Positions 37,001 through 52,000 of a DNA stretch of 64,000 nt are shown piece by piece. Positions within the stretch are counted from its first letter, which is position 1. Every line of letters starts with the position of its first letter. The position numbers and the translations under genes were made by a program. Under the pieces are notes generated by a model, which had not been told where the DNA came from, ran no database searches, and worked only from the letters and a program-made list of their open reading frames with translations. Origin of the DNA: Plutella xylostella (Eukaryota; Arthropoda; Insecta; Lepidoptera; Plutellidae); NCBI RefSeq assembly GCF_932276165.1, contig NC_063992.1, positions 6,706,001-6,770,000 of the forward strand, written 5' to 3'.

Positions 37001-40000
37001 ATATTAAGTGTGCAGGGATTGAATTACATACATATAAATGTTATGCAACATGCCAGCAAGCGCGTATGATTCGGAGATTACTCATTTAATAGAGCTTGTG
37101 GGTATTTATCTAATTAATATGTAAATAATCTGTATGCGATATAAAAATAGGATAAGTATTTAATTTAATTATTGTGAAACTGTCGGTTAGCATCAAACGG
37201 CTTCCATTGGGGTAGTGTTGACGTTAATTAGCTAAATAGCACATGGCTTTGAATGACATAGTACCTATATGTGGGTAGATTACTCGGCAACTACTGAAAC
37301 TAGCAATTAACTATAGCTGCTAAAACCAAACTTATAGTGGGTGTTTCAATTTAAATGTTTGAAATATGTTGCACCGGGTCGTAACGAAACATATTAAAGC
37401 TCCGAGCTAAAAGCTATCTCAAAATCGTTTCAGCATGTTTCAGTAGTTAGAGTTACAGCCATTATGTAACACGTAGCTGGGGTCACTACAGTTTAACAAA
37501 AACAAACGAACGAGACCTGTCACGCAATCGGTACGCTTGACACAACGAGATAGAGTCGGGGTTCGCGCAGCGCTACGAAGCTTAGGAAAAACTAATTTAA
37601 GAAGCGCTGCTTCGCTAACCAAGACTCTACGTCGTTGTTTTTTAAATGTACCGATTGTCCGACAACTATCTTTATTTAGTTTTGGGAAGCTAGAGTGAGC
37701 CCCTGGTGGATTACGCTTCTCTTCCGTGCAGTTTTGGCACAAGTCTCGGTTTGTGTCGTTGGGCAGTGGGTAGGTACTTATGTAGGTATTCAGAACCGTA
37801 GTGATGCAGGTCAATTGTATAGGAACCAAGGTTAGAGTATTTATAAATCTGCAAACTAAATATAAAACAAATCCGGTCGATAGAATGCAGGGATTTGCAT
37901 CGCTAATTGGAAGCTGGATTTTTTGTGTTGTTGATAGGCCTACGCGTATGTTTTAAGTAGTCATATACCTACCAGCCATAGCCGAGCCACTTTACTGGAT
38001 ACGAGTAAAGCTTTGAGGATTTAACAGCGCCGGCTCTGTAATTGCCCAGAAATTATACTTACAAATATTGTCATGGCTACAATCAAAATACTTTTAAGTA
38101 GGTATATCCTACCACTTACCTAACTATAACATAGTGTTTGAAAGGTACTTACCAAAAATATCTGGTAGATACCTAATTATTGCATCTCACAAATTCATGC
38201 AGTGCTGCTGTAATTACGGATAGCTTTTGCAAAGGTTATTGCCGTGCATTGCAAATTGCAATGTGGAGAAAAAGGCAAAGCTAATTTCCACAGTCCAGAT
38301 GTCACCATCGTGAATTTTAAACTTCCTGCTGTCTGTATTTCTTGCCAAAATATGTGAGTGCAATCTCTAAAGTCCCCAAACACACATACCAATCGAAAGC
38401 CAATCTTCTGATTCCTCTGGAATGTTTAGATCCTATCAGATTCTAGGTTTAATCAAAATTAATATGGTGTAAGCACAGATCTAAAGCTGTAGGGATTATA
38501 TAAAAAAAAATGTTATTGTGCCCAAAAAATAAGTATGTAGGTAACTAAAAAAGCTTTTTAAATATGAACAGTGAAACTCACGTCACGGTACTACCTACCT
38601 ACTAAATTCTTCTAAGTGCCTTCTTAATTTTATGAAAGGTGAAGTGCCTTTCATAAAATTTCTCCGAATGGCGGAGGCATCACCGCTGAAAGCACACACA
38701 GCAACTTATACTCGTGAGAAATGAAAAAGTTCCAGTGTCATATGGAACGGCAATGACAGTGCAACTCATGTGCAACTTATCATTCCTCGCGAGTGTACAA
38801 AACAAATAGGTACTCACACAAGAGAATCGGAATCATGACGTAAGTGTACATGAAGAACACGAGCACACTGAGACAGAACTTGAAGTTGACGATGGGCGCG
38901 CCGCCGTCGTTGCCCACCATGAAGAACAGCCCGCCCAGCAGCAGCGCCGTTACCACGTGATGCGCCGCCGAGATCCAGAGGGTCAGCTGCGGAGACATGG
39001 GCAGTGTGAGAAGTATGGAAGAGTAGTTGCTGAAGGTTAGAGCGAGATGGAGATAGACAACTTATGGGTAATGTGGAAGGAAGCAAGATGTAGTTAGTTG
39101 AAGGTTAGAGGAAGATGGGGATAGGCAACTTATACTATGTTTAGTGCGGACTAGGTCTAAAACCCTTTCTTCCTTTGAAGGAGACCCGTGCCCCAGCAGT
39201 GGGGACGTGATGGATCGTGATGATGATGATGAAGCGCGGATGGAGAAAAGCTGGAGGAAACGTGAATAATAATATATTGGTTGTTGGATTTCTGCAGAAG
39301 CCTTTTCGATTGCTACCTCCACATTTTTGAGATCTATCATTCACCCCCTATACTATATCTACATATTATTTGTATCGACCTATTTAACCATAATTACGTA
39401 GTTATCTGAATTACTTAGATAAATGAATAATTGCATCTTTGTTTGTGTATTAGTTTTAAGTTTTAATTCGTATATGATTAATGAAATTGAAAAATTTAAA
39501 TCTATATGTACTTACTGATTATAGGCACCGACCTTACCTATCATCATCATCACGACCCATTACGTCCCCACTGCTGGGGCACGGGTCTCCTTCTAATGAA
39601 GGAAGGGTTTAGGCCTAGTCCACCACGCTGGCCAAGTGCGGGTTGGTGGACCCCAACACAAGCAAGCTTGTGCTGAGAGAGTTGTCGGGTATGTGGGCAA
39701 CCCGACTGTCAGAAGTTTTCAAGCCGCCCGAAGGCCTCTGACTAGGCTTAACGAATGCTACCGAAGCAGCAACCGGGACGTGCCGTCCGAAGCACGGAAG
39801 CGTCCAGAAAAGCACCACTTGAAATTGGTCACCCATCCAATGGCTGACCGTGTCAGTTGTTGCTTAACCTCAGCGATCAGTTACGATCACTGAGGCCCGC
39901 TCGACTACGGACGCTTCTACCTTACCTATACGTTATTACATTTATCCTTATGAGATTATGGAAAGTTATTTATAATTACTAATTAAACTCTTAGATTAGG

Positions 40001-43000
40001 CTTATTTATCTTACAAACAAGATGGGATATTAGGATAACGTTTTAAAATGTATTTGGAAAAAACCGTAGATCATTTTCGTGGAAATCGTATGATGCTTGG
40101 TAACAAACCATCCAAGTATTATGTTTTAAAAACCTGTTAATTTTCCTCATAATTCCATAAAATGACTTACCGAATTCCTTGTTGTCTGAACGAACATTCT
40201 CTTGGATAAAATGGAAAATTGAGTGAGAAACGTGGTTGGGAACTCCATCTTCAGAAACTGTTCCTTGGCGACGTGTTCTGTGAAGATCCTCTGGATGGAT
40301 TCGTCGGAGTGAAGAACTGGCCTCCTGGAAACCAAACAGCAGTTATTAATAACATGATCTGATTTATTATTTAACGTTCAGTACTGATGCTGAATTGCTG
40401 ATGCTGACGATACAGGCGACAGTTATTGGGTATTACGTAGATTTGTTGAATACATTTTAAAATACAACAAATCATTACGGCGGCGCCATTAAACCGATTG
40501 TAAAGCGAAAAATCAGAAACAATTTAAATTGTATTGTGTGCCAGGGTTGGCAATCCAAAGGTGAACCACGGACCTGAGGCTTCACTCTATATTACTATGA
40601 CGAAAAACCAAGTTTCGGAGCGGTTTTGCACAAGTCACGATTCTATCTCGTAATAAACGTGCCGATTGCACGACAGCTCTTGTTCGTTCATCAGTGTAGT
40701 AGAGACAGTAGTAACCCACCTGCCGCCGCGAGCCGTGATCCTGTCTAGCTTCCTGCACAGCTTCCCGTTCTGGCACAGCTCGGACATCTGCGCGGCGGCC
40801 TCGGGGTCCCCCTGCAGCGACTCCAGCACGAAGTCGGCCGGGTTGTGCGTGGTGGGACACTCGCGGCCCACCTCCGACAGGAACGGCACTAGTAGTGGGG
40901 CTGCACCCTGGGGGGACGGGAGGTCATGTTAGATAAATAGATAACAGACACTATATTGCAAACAAACACAGAAATTGCAAAAGAAAATCTATAACATAGA
41001 TGAATTAGCGGCCTTATTACTATGAGTAATTTCTTCCACGCTACCTCGGAGGATAGACACATTATACACAAGAAAAGATGTACACGGGCTGATGAAGATA
41101 AATGAAGTGATATAAATAACATAAGATAAATTGTAGGGAAGTACTCATTGTCTTAATCATCAGCCAGAGATGCCGCTAGACAAAAGCCTCCGCCAACATA
41201 GAACAACGCGGACTCTGGTGTACCATCGGATCGCGTCAGTCCTCAGTTTCATTTTTTTTTCTTGGCGCTGGAGTATATATATTTAGTTAATCTCCGGATT
41301 TCCTCCCGCAAGCAAGTATAGCATCCCGAGTCCCAGTGCTCAATATTACCTAATAATATTCAAAACAACCGGCCTAGGATATCCCCAAATAATATTATTT
41401 ATCGCAGACCCACCTACTTAATTTTGCTCCAGATTAGGTAGGTAAATATGTCTATATTGACTTGACTCTGTATTAGTTTCTGAAGATAGAAGTTATATAT
41501 GTATTGTTGAACTAGTTAACAAGGTCGAGGGAGTAGGGAGCCAGGGAGGTACATAGGTTGTTGGTTACAAGTTGGCCTGGTCTTGACTTTCACAAACAAA
41601 ACGTTCGTTCCCTCACAAATCTGTCCTTGGTTTATTTTGTAAGAGCAAAATAGATGAGAATAAATATCCTATCAAATATGAAGTTACCAGGAACAAAATT
41701 ATAACAAGCATAATACACATAAGAAATCCTTATTTGTTTTGCTTTGCTTTGCGTTCTACAGAAAGCTCAAAAGTGCATGGTCCAATACAAGCGCCCCATT
41801 GAATAATAAACTCTTCATACTTATTGCTAACCTGATATCTAAATCTATTTCAGCATTCCCTAAGACATACTTCGTCCGTATCCCAACGACATACAGACCA
41901 TTTTCTAAACCGTGGAAGTGCTGTCGAACATTTCCGTTCAGTTGACGGAAGGTGGAAACTCCGTGAATAAACGGCAGCACTAAACATAAACTTCGTTCTG
42001 CATTCTAGAACTTTCTAGAACTACATTTAAGCTGTTTTGCTGGGACGCGCGATGTGTGTGAGACGGAGTTTATCTACCAAGTTTCGTTTTTAAGTTGCCT
42101 TAGTTGTTAATGTTAAGGCGCTATGGTATATAGGCATCCATAGTTTATTTAGTAAAATAAAGGTTATTACATCGAGCTAAGGTTTAGGTTTTAGCAACTT
42201 ATATGGGCTTAAACATCTACAGATGGTACCATTTTTAGGGTTCCGTAGCCAAAATGGCAAAAACGGAACCCTTATAGTTTCGTCATGTCCGTCTGTCCGT
42301 CTGTCCGTCTGTCCGTCTGTCACAGCCGATTTACTCAGAAACTATAAGTACTACAGTGATGAAATTTGATGGGAATATGTGTTGTATGAACCGCTACAAA
42401 AATATGACACTAAATAGTAAAAAAAAGAATTGGGGGTGGGGCCCCCCATACATGTAACTGAGGGATGAAATTTTTTTTTTCGATGTACATACCCGTGTGG
42501 GGTATCAATGGAAAGGTCTTTTAAAATGATATAAAGTTTTCTAAAAAACATTTTTCTTAAAGTGAACGGTTTTTGAGATATCAGCTCTCAAAGTCGTAAA
42601 AAGTATGTCCCCCCCCCTCTATTTTTATAACTACGGGGTATAAAATTCTAAAAAAAATAGAGGTGATGCATGCTAATTAACTCTTTCAACGATTTTTGGT
42701 TTGATCAAAGTATCTCTTATAGTTTTTGAGATAGGTTGATTTAACTGTAATTTTGATTTGCTGCTACGGAACCCTTTGTGCGCGAGCCCGACTCGCACTT
42801 GGCCGGTTTTTTTTTTGTTTTTTATATAATATAATAAGTTTATTTGCCAAAAAGAACACAGTTACAATTAATGTACAAACAGTAGGTATATAGGTACAAT
42901 GGCAGAGAGTCTACAGTAGAAATATATGGGGTAGTAACCCCTAAACTAGGCAGAGCCTGTAACTTAGGGGATACTTAAATATCCTTAATTGCTACCGGTA

Positions 43001-46000
43001 TGCAACACACATTACTACATGGATTTACGTAGGACATTAATTGGATTGAAATTTTGGGATAAACATTATTTAAATTTAAAGTTAACTTATGTTACTGAAA
43101 TAAATAAACAATGAACAATGATATTATATAAGCCAAGATATAACTAAATTTTAAATATAAAATACTACTTATCTTAAACTATTGCAATAAAGTTTTGAGC
43201 AAATCCTCAATCTCTTCATAGGTTAAGGTTAGCAAAAGTGTTGTGACCTTTCTTTTACACTCAAAGTTATTTGTGTGATAAATATTGATCAGTTTATTTA
43301 TCTTATTATAGAGTCGAGAGCCTTGAATATCGTAATTTTGACTGGAAAACTTCAACCTGTGCTTAACAGTCGGGAAAACATTTTTGCCTATACGCGAATT
43401 ACTTATGGCAGCGAGATGTTCAGCTGTAATTGATTTGTGTTTTCGTAATACTGTTTTTTGAATATATAATTTCCTAACTGACAACACGCCACATTCTGAG
43501 TACAGTGCAGCAGTTGGATATCGGAATGGTTTAAGCATCAACACTTTTAGAAGCGCGCGTTGAGCACGCTCAAGCTTCAGTAACAGTGTTTTCCCGGCTC
43601 CTCCCCATGCACTTATACAATAGGTAAGATTAGATTCTACTAGGGCAAAATATACCATTTTTAATGTAGAGAAGTCAGCTGAGCGACGGAGATTTTTAAA
43701 TATGGCTATTAGTTTTCTGACCCTGTTTGTAAGAGCTTCTATGTGTGCATGCCATTAGTGTTAATCCATGTAAAGCATACCGGATATTTCCGGCTAAGTG
43801 ATAAAAACAAAAAACGTACCTACAACTCAAAATGTTGAAAAGCCACGGCCAAACATTTTTAGAATTCAGTCCTAAAAAGGGTTAACCGGAAATCCTATTT
43901 CTTATGGCTGCTGCCCGGCCACTTCGAATTGTTCAACCGAAAACCGTGGTTACAAATACAGGGTGAAATTTTATTATTGTACTTATGGAGGACCGTCATT
44001 CTTCCTGGAATTATATTTAGCAACTCTGAAAAAAACTAAATAATAATATTAAATTTACCCCAAGTATATATTATTATCTACTCAACAACAATCTAACTGT
44101 TTTTCAGCGATTTCGTAGCTTTAGCATGTTAAAAGCTGCTCAATATGTTGGTAGCATTCGCCGGCCCACCAAAAGTTCAGTGATGAAATTCCATCCTGTA
44201 CAAGGGATCAAGCAACACTGTTGTTCGTATTTTTTGCAAGGATTATAAGGTTACAGAAAAATACAATTTGTTTCTTTTCGTCAGGGCATGTTATGTTATA
44301 CGGATAAGTACCAAAATTACGTAACAGTTTCACTCTGTAAATTTCGTTACATCCACGTTGCACGAATAGCGTGAATTCAATCTCTGAGACCATGTTGAAT
44401 TTATAAAACTTTTGAATACGGTAAACATATAAACTAAATTCAGCAAAATAATAAACTTGTTAGTGTTTTTATAAAATTCTAACCCTTTGTAAGTATGTTT
44501 CTGAATACGGTCATAAGACTACTCTGAATCGCATAAGTCCACTGCAAGACATTGGCCTCCTCCAAGATTGGAGGGTTCCACGCTTAGCAATATGTGTTTG
44601 TCTTGGTGTTAAATGTTTCTGTTGTGTGATAGCACGCTCGATATCACACAACAGAAACATTTAACACCAAGCCCCCAAATAATCTACCCCGGCCAAAGAT
44701 CGAACTTGGGACCTTAGGCACGCACGATTCGCTAACCACTACGCCATGCATCTGGCTCGGTCCGGTAGTATTGAAGCTAAATTAGCCGCATTCTGATAGA
44801 AACTAATTTCTTCATTACGCTTGTTTGTAGAGGGAAGGGGCTGAAAGAGATCTCGGGAAGAGTGCGAACCGGCAATTAAACTTAGCGCTTAGTACATCGA
44901 CCGCTCCACTTAGAAACTAGGGTATTGCTGCCTCGAGTGCTTGCAAGAAGGAGAAATGAAAGCAATTCTACAGAGTATTCGGGCGGAATTTTTAAAACAT
45001 TATCTTGTTTCTACTAAAGATAGATAGAGAGGAATAGTGTCTATCACTGCCTTTGTTCCGTGGGAGTCGCGGGTTTAAAAGTATCGAAGCCAAGTTGCGG
45101 CTTCAAAATATGACTGGTGTTTTTATTAATAAGTAGGGACTTATCAGTTTTTACTGTGTGTTTTCCATGAATGTGGTGCGACGATGCCTGTTTATAGTTA
45201 GCTCGTTGAATGCGTTATTTTCTGACTATTCATCATCATCATCATCATCAGGTCCTGGGATCCCTAATGAGGAATAATCCTTAATAATGTAGATTTCCAC
45301 TCTGACCGGTCCTGTGCCACGCCTTCGACTTCGTGCCAGCTCATGCCGAGGGCGGCTGCCTCCTGCACGACTATTCTGACTATTAAATCGGCATATACCT
45401 ACTATATAGGTTTATTTGTATATAGTTTTGTAGTTAAAGTTATATCAACCTTTCCCAATAATTTCCACACCAGACGGGCCATCCTGTATAAACGTCCTTT
45501 AAAAATACTTTAACCATTTTGCGACCCCGTCTGTCTAGTGTAGATGTTCGTATATAAAACTTCATTTAAACTAGATCTGGGACTTCCAGTGGGTATCTTA
45601 CTTATCTTAAATCTTTGCTAATTAAGTCTAGGGAATTTAATCTTGTTGAGCTAGTTAAAGGAAAAGAGTGCAGTTCACTGTAAAATTATGAAGAAGTATG
45701 TAAGTACTTGCTTAAGCACTTCAACGATGTATACTTAACTAAGATTAAGATGATAGGTAATCAGCTTTTATCGATAGGAAAAGTTAGTGTGAAAAAGTCA
45801 TAAATGAAGCAGAGCTTAGAAAGTATTATATATTTAAATAATGAAATTAGGTATTTTAAGTGCCTGTTTCGTGATATCTGGCTGAAATTGAAGGTACCTA
45901 TATATATGATACTGATACAATAATAAAAAACGCACTGAAAAAAGCTAGCATACCTACTATATAAATTACTTTAAATAATTGTACCTTCCTACATAACAAA

Positions 46001-49000
46001 TTACAAGTAACAAAACACTGCATAACATTGACGTCATGTTGGACATCATTATACTGTTACGTGGACTTATGTTTTCTTACAGACTCAGTGTTATTAAGTG
46101 CATACAGACAGGAAGGAAGGTCTAGGTCCAGACGCTACCATAATAATTATTTCTATTTTAGTTTTGTTTCAGTCTAGGATCGACTTCTGGTTCATACCTA
46201 GATGTTCACACACTATAGATATTATATTGATTATTATACTTAATACTTATTGTTCAATGTTCATGGGCAAGGTCGGAGGTTATGTTTAATATACAAATTG
46301 TTCCCTTAAAATATAGGTTTTTAAACTTTGCGAAAAATAAAATATTCATGAGACCATTTTCTGTCTAAATTGTCATGATCATGTACAAAATATTTACGGT
46401 TTGTACCTAGAGGTGTCACATTTTTTAAGGAAACGTAAATTTTAATTGTTCTTCAAGACTACCAAAACCCATACTATGTGTGTAGGTACCCCAATGGGGC
46501 ATATTTACATAAAATATTTCACACTAACTACTTTTTGCCTAAATATTTTTTTTTCTTTAAGGAAATCTACTCAAAGTACTTCCAAAAATACCTATTAAAC
46601 AAATTAGACTCTAAAAAACCTAAGGGCCTTACCACAAAAACTTACATAGTGTTTAACAGATGTTTAGCGCTGTCAAACGCATACAAAATCTGTCAAATTT
46701 CGTTTTAAACACTTGTTAAACAGTGTTTAAAGTTTTTTGTGGTAGCACAGTTAGTGCCAATTTCTCCATAGTCGGTTATCTAACCGACAGGTATTGATTT
46801 ATAAATTAAACGTCATCTTCATATGAAATTCATGATAGATGTGTCAAAAGTCAACAACTACTCCCTGGTTATGTTCTAACCGAATATAGAGAAATTGGCA
46901 CATAAAGTAAGGTTTTACTTCAGTAGAACCTTTAACCTTCCTTTAACACGAAACGTTTGAGGTCAGATGAGTGTGCAGTTAGACATACCGCACTTACCCC
47001 GTGATGTGTCACGGCCATCAATTACCACCGAAGACCGACTCATGGTGAATCCATCACGCTATGGGTCGTGTATGTAGATGAGCATCACCCAAGTACGTTA
47101 TTAGTGGATTAGTCTATGACTGTAGTGTTTTTTACAAGATGCAAATGTATTGCTATGTTTTTACTTGACTATTTCGAAACTAACGATATTGAGTTATGAG
47201 TTTGACCGGACAAAAAATATATCCATTGTTAACGTTTTTTGGACAAAGTAATCATACTTATCAGTATCTAATTAGGATTTATAATAATAATAACATAAAT
47301 TTTGTGAACACAATTATGCCGAGACCGTGTGAATCCTATTCCGTAAGCACTTCAATTAAGTACCTAGTAACGGAAACGTTCCAAATATTTGTATATTATT
47401 AAACGTACAAATTAAATACGTGTAAATGAATTTACAGCTATAATTTAGCAACAGTGCTAACGAATATCACAGGTAAGTTACGGCAACAAACGACCTTAGA
47501 ATACTTAGAATACGCTTGGGTAGTTAAATTAATTTAAACTTCCTAAGTAATGAAATATCTACCTAGTATTTAATAAAATATTCTTGAATGGTAAGGTATC
47601 TAATTAGACCCGTAAATATATAGGATTTCAGTGAGGATAAAATAACCAGATTAATAATCTGGGAACCACCCTGATGATGTTGATGATATCTGATAGCAGT
47701 TGAGCCAACTCGTAAGTATACGTGCTAAGAGTGATGGTAGCTCAGTTTAGCAAAAAAAACTCAATCTTACACATATGTACAAATGGCGGCCTTATCACTT
47801 AAAGCGATTTCTTCCAGGCAACCTTTGGGTGGAAGGATATTTCGATGCAAAGGGTTAAGTTTACTAGGAATAGACCAGAAGTTATTTAATATAGCAATAC
47901 AAACTACCTAAGTATAATATATTTACATACATTTATCTTATAGCAGCAAACTGACGAAAAACGAACAAATTAGAACTGTCGTGCAATCGGCACGTTTTAT
48001 ACAACAAAATAGAGTTCGCGCAGAAGCGTTCCGAAACTTAGTGATTTGTCTTAGAGCCCTTCTGGGTCTGAGGGTCTGAGACCCTCAGAGCCCTCTTGCC
48101 AGCACGAAAACACTCTGATATCGATACTGATGTAAGTTCAGTCGTGGCTCAGTTGGCCTTTTTACACCAAGCATGAGGTCCCCCAACCCGCACTAGGCCA
48201 GCCTGGTGGACTAGGCCAAACACCCTTCCTTCATTGGACTCCTTCCCGTGCTCCAGCAGTGGGGACGTGATGGGTCGTGATGATGAAGAGGTATCAACTC
48301 CGGTACGTTACCTGATAGCAGCAAAGCCCGCGTGCCACCACATACACGCGGTCGAAGAGCGCGAACAGCGAGGCGGAGGGCTGGTGGATGGTGCACACGA
48401 TGGTGCGGCCCTGGCGCGACAGCAGCCGCAGCAGCACCACCAGGTGACGGATCGACACCACGTCCAGGCCTCTGCAATTAAAGACAGGTCAAAATTGGTT
48501 ACAGGTTGTCCCACGGCGATGGCGCATGAAGGGGCAGTAAGTAATATAAATACTGAAGATAGGCGTTTTCGTCATGATCATCACTACCCATCACGTCTTA
48601 CCCTACTGCTGGGGCACGGGTCTCCTTCTAATGAAAGGCTTTTTAGGGATAGTCCACCACTCTGGCCTAGTGCGTTAGGTGTTTTACTGAAAGGATATCT
48701 GCGTTATTTTTTAAATATGAAGTCAGCCTCATTTATGAATCCTTTTAAACTCCCTAAGCATGGACGAGAAAAAGGCTTACGTCCAACAGGGGACAGCGAT
48801 GGAAGATATTATAACGAGATAATATGGCCCTACCTTCCTATAATCCTATTTGTGTTTAACCAATCTGTGTGTGTATATTATCATTTTATGATTTATGCAC
48901 AAAACATTTAGTGACGAGGGGTCGTATAGATATTTAGTAAACTATGACGTTTTAGATAAATATTTATTTAGGGTCTCGATCGTGGCTTCAAGCAAGCAAA

Positions 49001-52000
49001 TAGGGTTTAATAATGACCTATTCCATATTTCACCATGAGATGTCCTCATGGATTAGGTGAAGACTTCACCCGCGTACCCTTTGAGTATATATAATTATAA
49101 GATTACAAAAACTACAAAATATTATATCATTTTCAATGTGGTAACAAAAACACATACAAAATATTTTCAGCCGGCTTTATTTACGAAATAGTATGAAAAC
49201 GTTTCGTTTGGACCATGACTTAAATGACATGTAAAACTTATAACGATGCGATTTGCGAAAAGCCAATGCAATCAATCAAAATAAATTATTGATGAAAGCC
49301 AATATAAAAAATAGGAAATTGAATTATCCCGTTTGTATAAAATAAATATAGGTAAGCCGTGTTGATTGTTTTTCAATTTTATATTGTTTGACCCATTTTC
49401 GTTTCGGAATTCTACTGCAACAAAAATAACAATCAAGTTTACACTATACATAATATATCATCACCTCTGCCTACCCCGCAAGGGAGTACATTAGTACAAG
49501 GCGTGAGTGTGTGTGTGTTTTTTTTAAATAAATACCTACATAGAGAGTACATATTATTATTTATAATTGACAGTTTTGTTATGTTACAATAAGGAGCTAT
49601 GTATGTATATTTTTATTGCATTATATTTGGCTATATTTAACATTTTTAACCCTGTAAGACACAGTGCACTCATCTCTCAATGGCCCACAATGTATAATTG
49701 TATAGGCATTAATGATTTATAGGAATGTCAAGAATTTTAATCAAATAACCATTATCGAAATTACAGCATACTGCATAACATATTGCTTAATTGCGTTTAA
49801 TATTACATCGGTAATCTATTTGTGATACATCTGTGACAGACCGTTGAGATCATGTCAATTATCTACCAAACTATAACTAATAGATACTTAGTTAAATAAC
49901 AGTAAGGGCGTCTTGCACAACAAAGTTAAATAAAATTAAATCTATGACCTCTTGCTCTGACAGTATAATGTCTATTTAATTTTGTTTTACTTTGTTGTGC
50001 AAGACGCCCTTAGAGAAGTCTATAAAACTTGGTTATAGTTCTTCTTATAAGCGTATCGATGACAAACAGGACAGGTGGACTATATAGGGTTTGTCACCGT
50101 AGAGAGGATTAGACATTAGTCAATCGAGAGGATTAGCAAGTAGCAAGTCCTGAATAAACACAGTCATTGTAACGTTGTAGACGTACATGTCTTTAATTAA
50201 ACATATTTTTAAACTTAAACTAGCCTATTTTCTTATTTTAATTATTAACTTCATAATAAATAACTAAAAAAACATTAATTAAACCTAATAACTAAAACTT
50301 AATAACATTTTAAAATATAACTTCTTTTAAAGTACATTCGCACTCAAAATACTGAAACGTAATCTGTAGTCATAAACAGTTTATGGTAGAAATTTAGTTT
50401 CATAAACCTGCCCACATTTTAATATTGGTAGAAATTTATTGTTCATAACCTGGTATTATTTTTAACATTCCGTGACATCGTGACACTTTCAACGGCTGTC
50501 GCCGCTCGCTAGTGATTCATTAGCTTTGCCATCACTGGACTCGAACGTACGCTTGCGCATCTGATTAATAATTGCTTTCGCACATATAACTGCGACTTTA
50601 AAGTAAATTTTAAATAGATAGTGCACCTTAAGTGTCCTAACCGTTCCGGGTCCGCTATACAAGGCGCTGCTGGCTCTGTGTACCTGTGTTTTACATAAAT
50701 CCTCAAACCCCCATATTGGGGTTTCAGTACGGGGTTTAAGAAGATTTCAGTACGGGGTTTAAGAAGATTTCAGTACGGGATTTAGAAGACCTAGGCTTCG
50801 CTTCGCTACCTACTGCTGCATCACCCTCTGCTTCGCTTCCGCTTCGGACCTACAGCTGAGCACGGCGACCTACAACCCTGCCCGTGGCTGACGACCTGTT
50901 CCACCGGCATCTGACCATCCAGGGGAGTGCTTGAACTACGCAGTGAAATCAGATACTAGGCCGACACACCACGACCCGTTCTACCGACTTAGGTGGCCTG
51001 CGGCCATCAATAAATTTATTTTCGTTGGACCTACCTACCTCTTTCATTTACCTCCCAGTAGGGACGATAGGTAAACAGGTAGGGAACGTCACACTGGCGC
51101 CCAACGTTCGTAAGACGGGGGGGTCACACTGGCGCCCTTAAACGTGGTTGTGTCTGATTTTGCTGCGCAGTAAGTAGTAAAGTGTTTGTTTGTGTGTGCG
51201 TTGTAAAACGTTTTTTTTTTGTTGCTCTGCCGTAACTGAGGTGTATTTTGCTTTTTTTTAAAATATAATTTGTACCTATTTGTTTTAATTTAAAACGGAT
51301 TTTTTTTAACGTAATTAAATTTCGTTAACGGTTTTTTAACTGGCAACATTTTTTTTTAAAGTACCCTAATTAGTTAATTACTTCGTGACATTTTTTTTCT
51401 GTGATACCAGCGTAATACACACCAGTTACATTTAATTTTATTTTTCAACGCTTCTTTTATTTTTGGTTCTGTGCGTTTTTTTTGTGTTTTGTGTTTTTAT
51501 TTTAAAAGAGTACAACGTTACCTAATTTTCTTTGTAACAGAACGGAGTAATTTTTTCTTTTAACTCTTGTTCACATTTTACCCAAATTGTTGAATATCAA
51601 TATTGTTGCTTTCCCCCATTGTATTTTTTTTTCCACCATGTTCCCATTAACATGTTTGTCCCTACCAAAATCGAAACTGGAATACGAGGTGTCCATCAGA
51701 GGTAAAGTTCCAGCGACCAGTATTGTGGAGCTGGCTATAAACTTTCCCTCTGACCTTATCCTCGAGTCCGGTTTGGATGCTTACAGGGTGTGTTCGAGGA
51801 TTTGTCGAAAACACAGGCCAATTTTGTTACACCCAATAAAGCACTTTTCCAGCGGACACGGAACTAGAATTAGTCGGAAATAGGTTTTTTTTTTATTTTG
51901 CATATTTGACATTTTAAATTTTATTTTAAACATCATCGTTATGCTTACGTACGTTTTTACCGGGTGACATAATAATTATAAATTGTGGAAATAGTAGTCA

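Larger units (their letters stand above)
40908..48311. other. Large ABCG intron (7.4 kb)
   Basis: Holds the GGGTTCCG repeat, a truncated LINE, the fold-back SINE, two MITEs and GATGAT-tailed fragments listed separately. The remainder is AT-rich; nothing else recognised. Confidence 0.6.

Noticed and set aside
41739..41980. Overlapping ORFs on both strands
   Set aside because: No family signal, no splice sites in keeping with a gene, and inside an ABCG intron; kept only as a weak curiosity.
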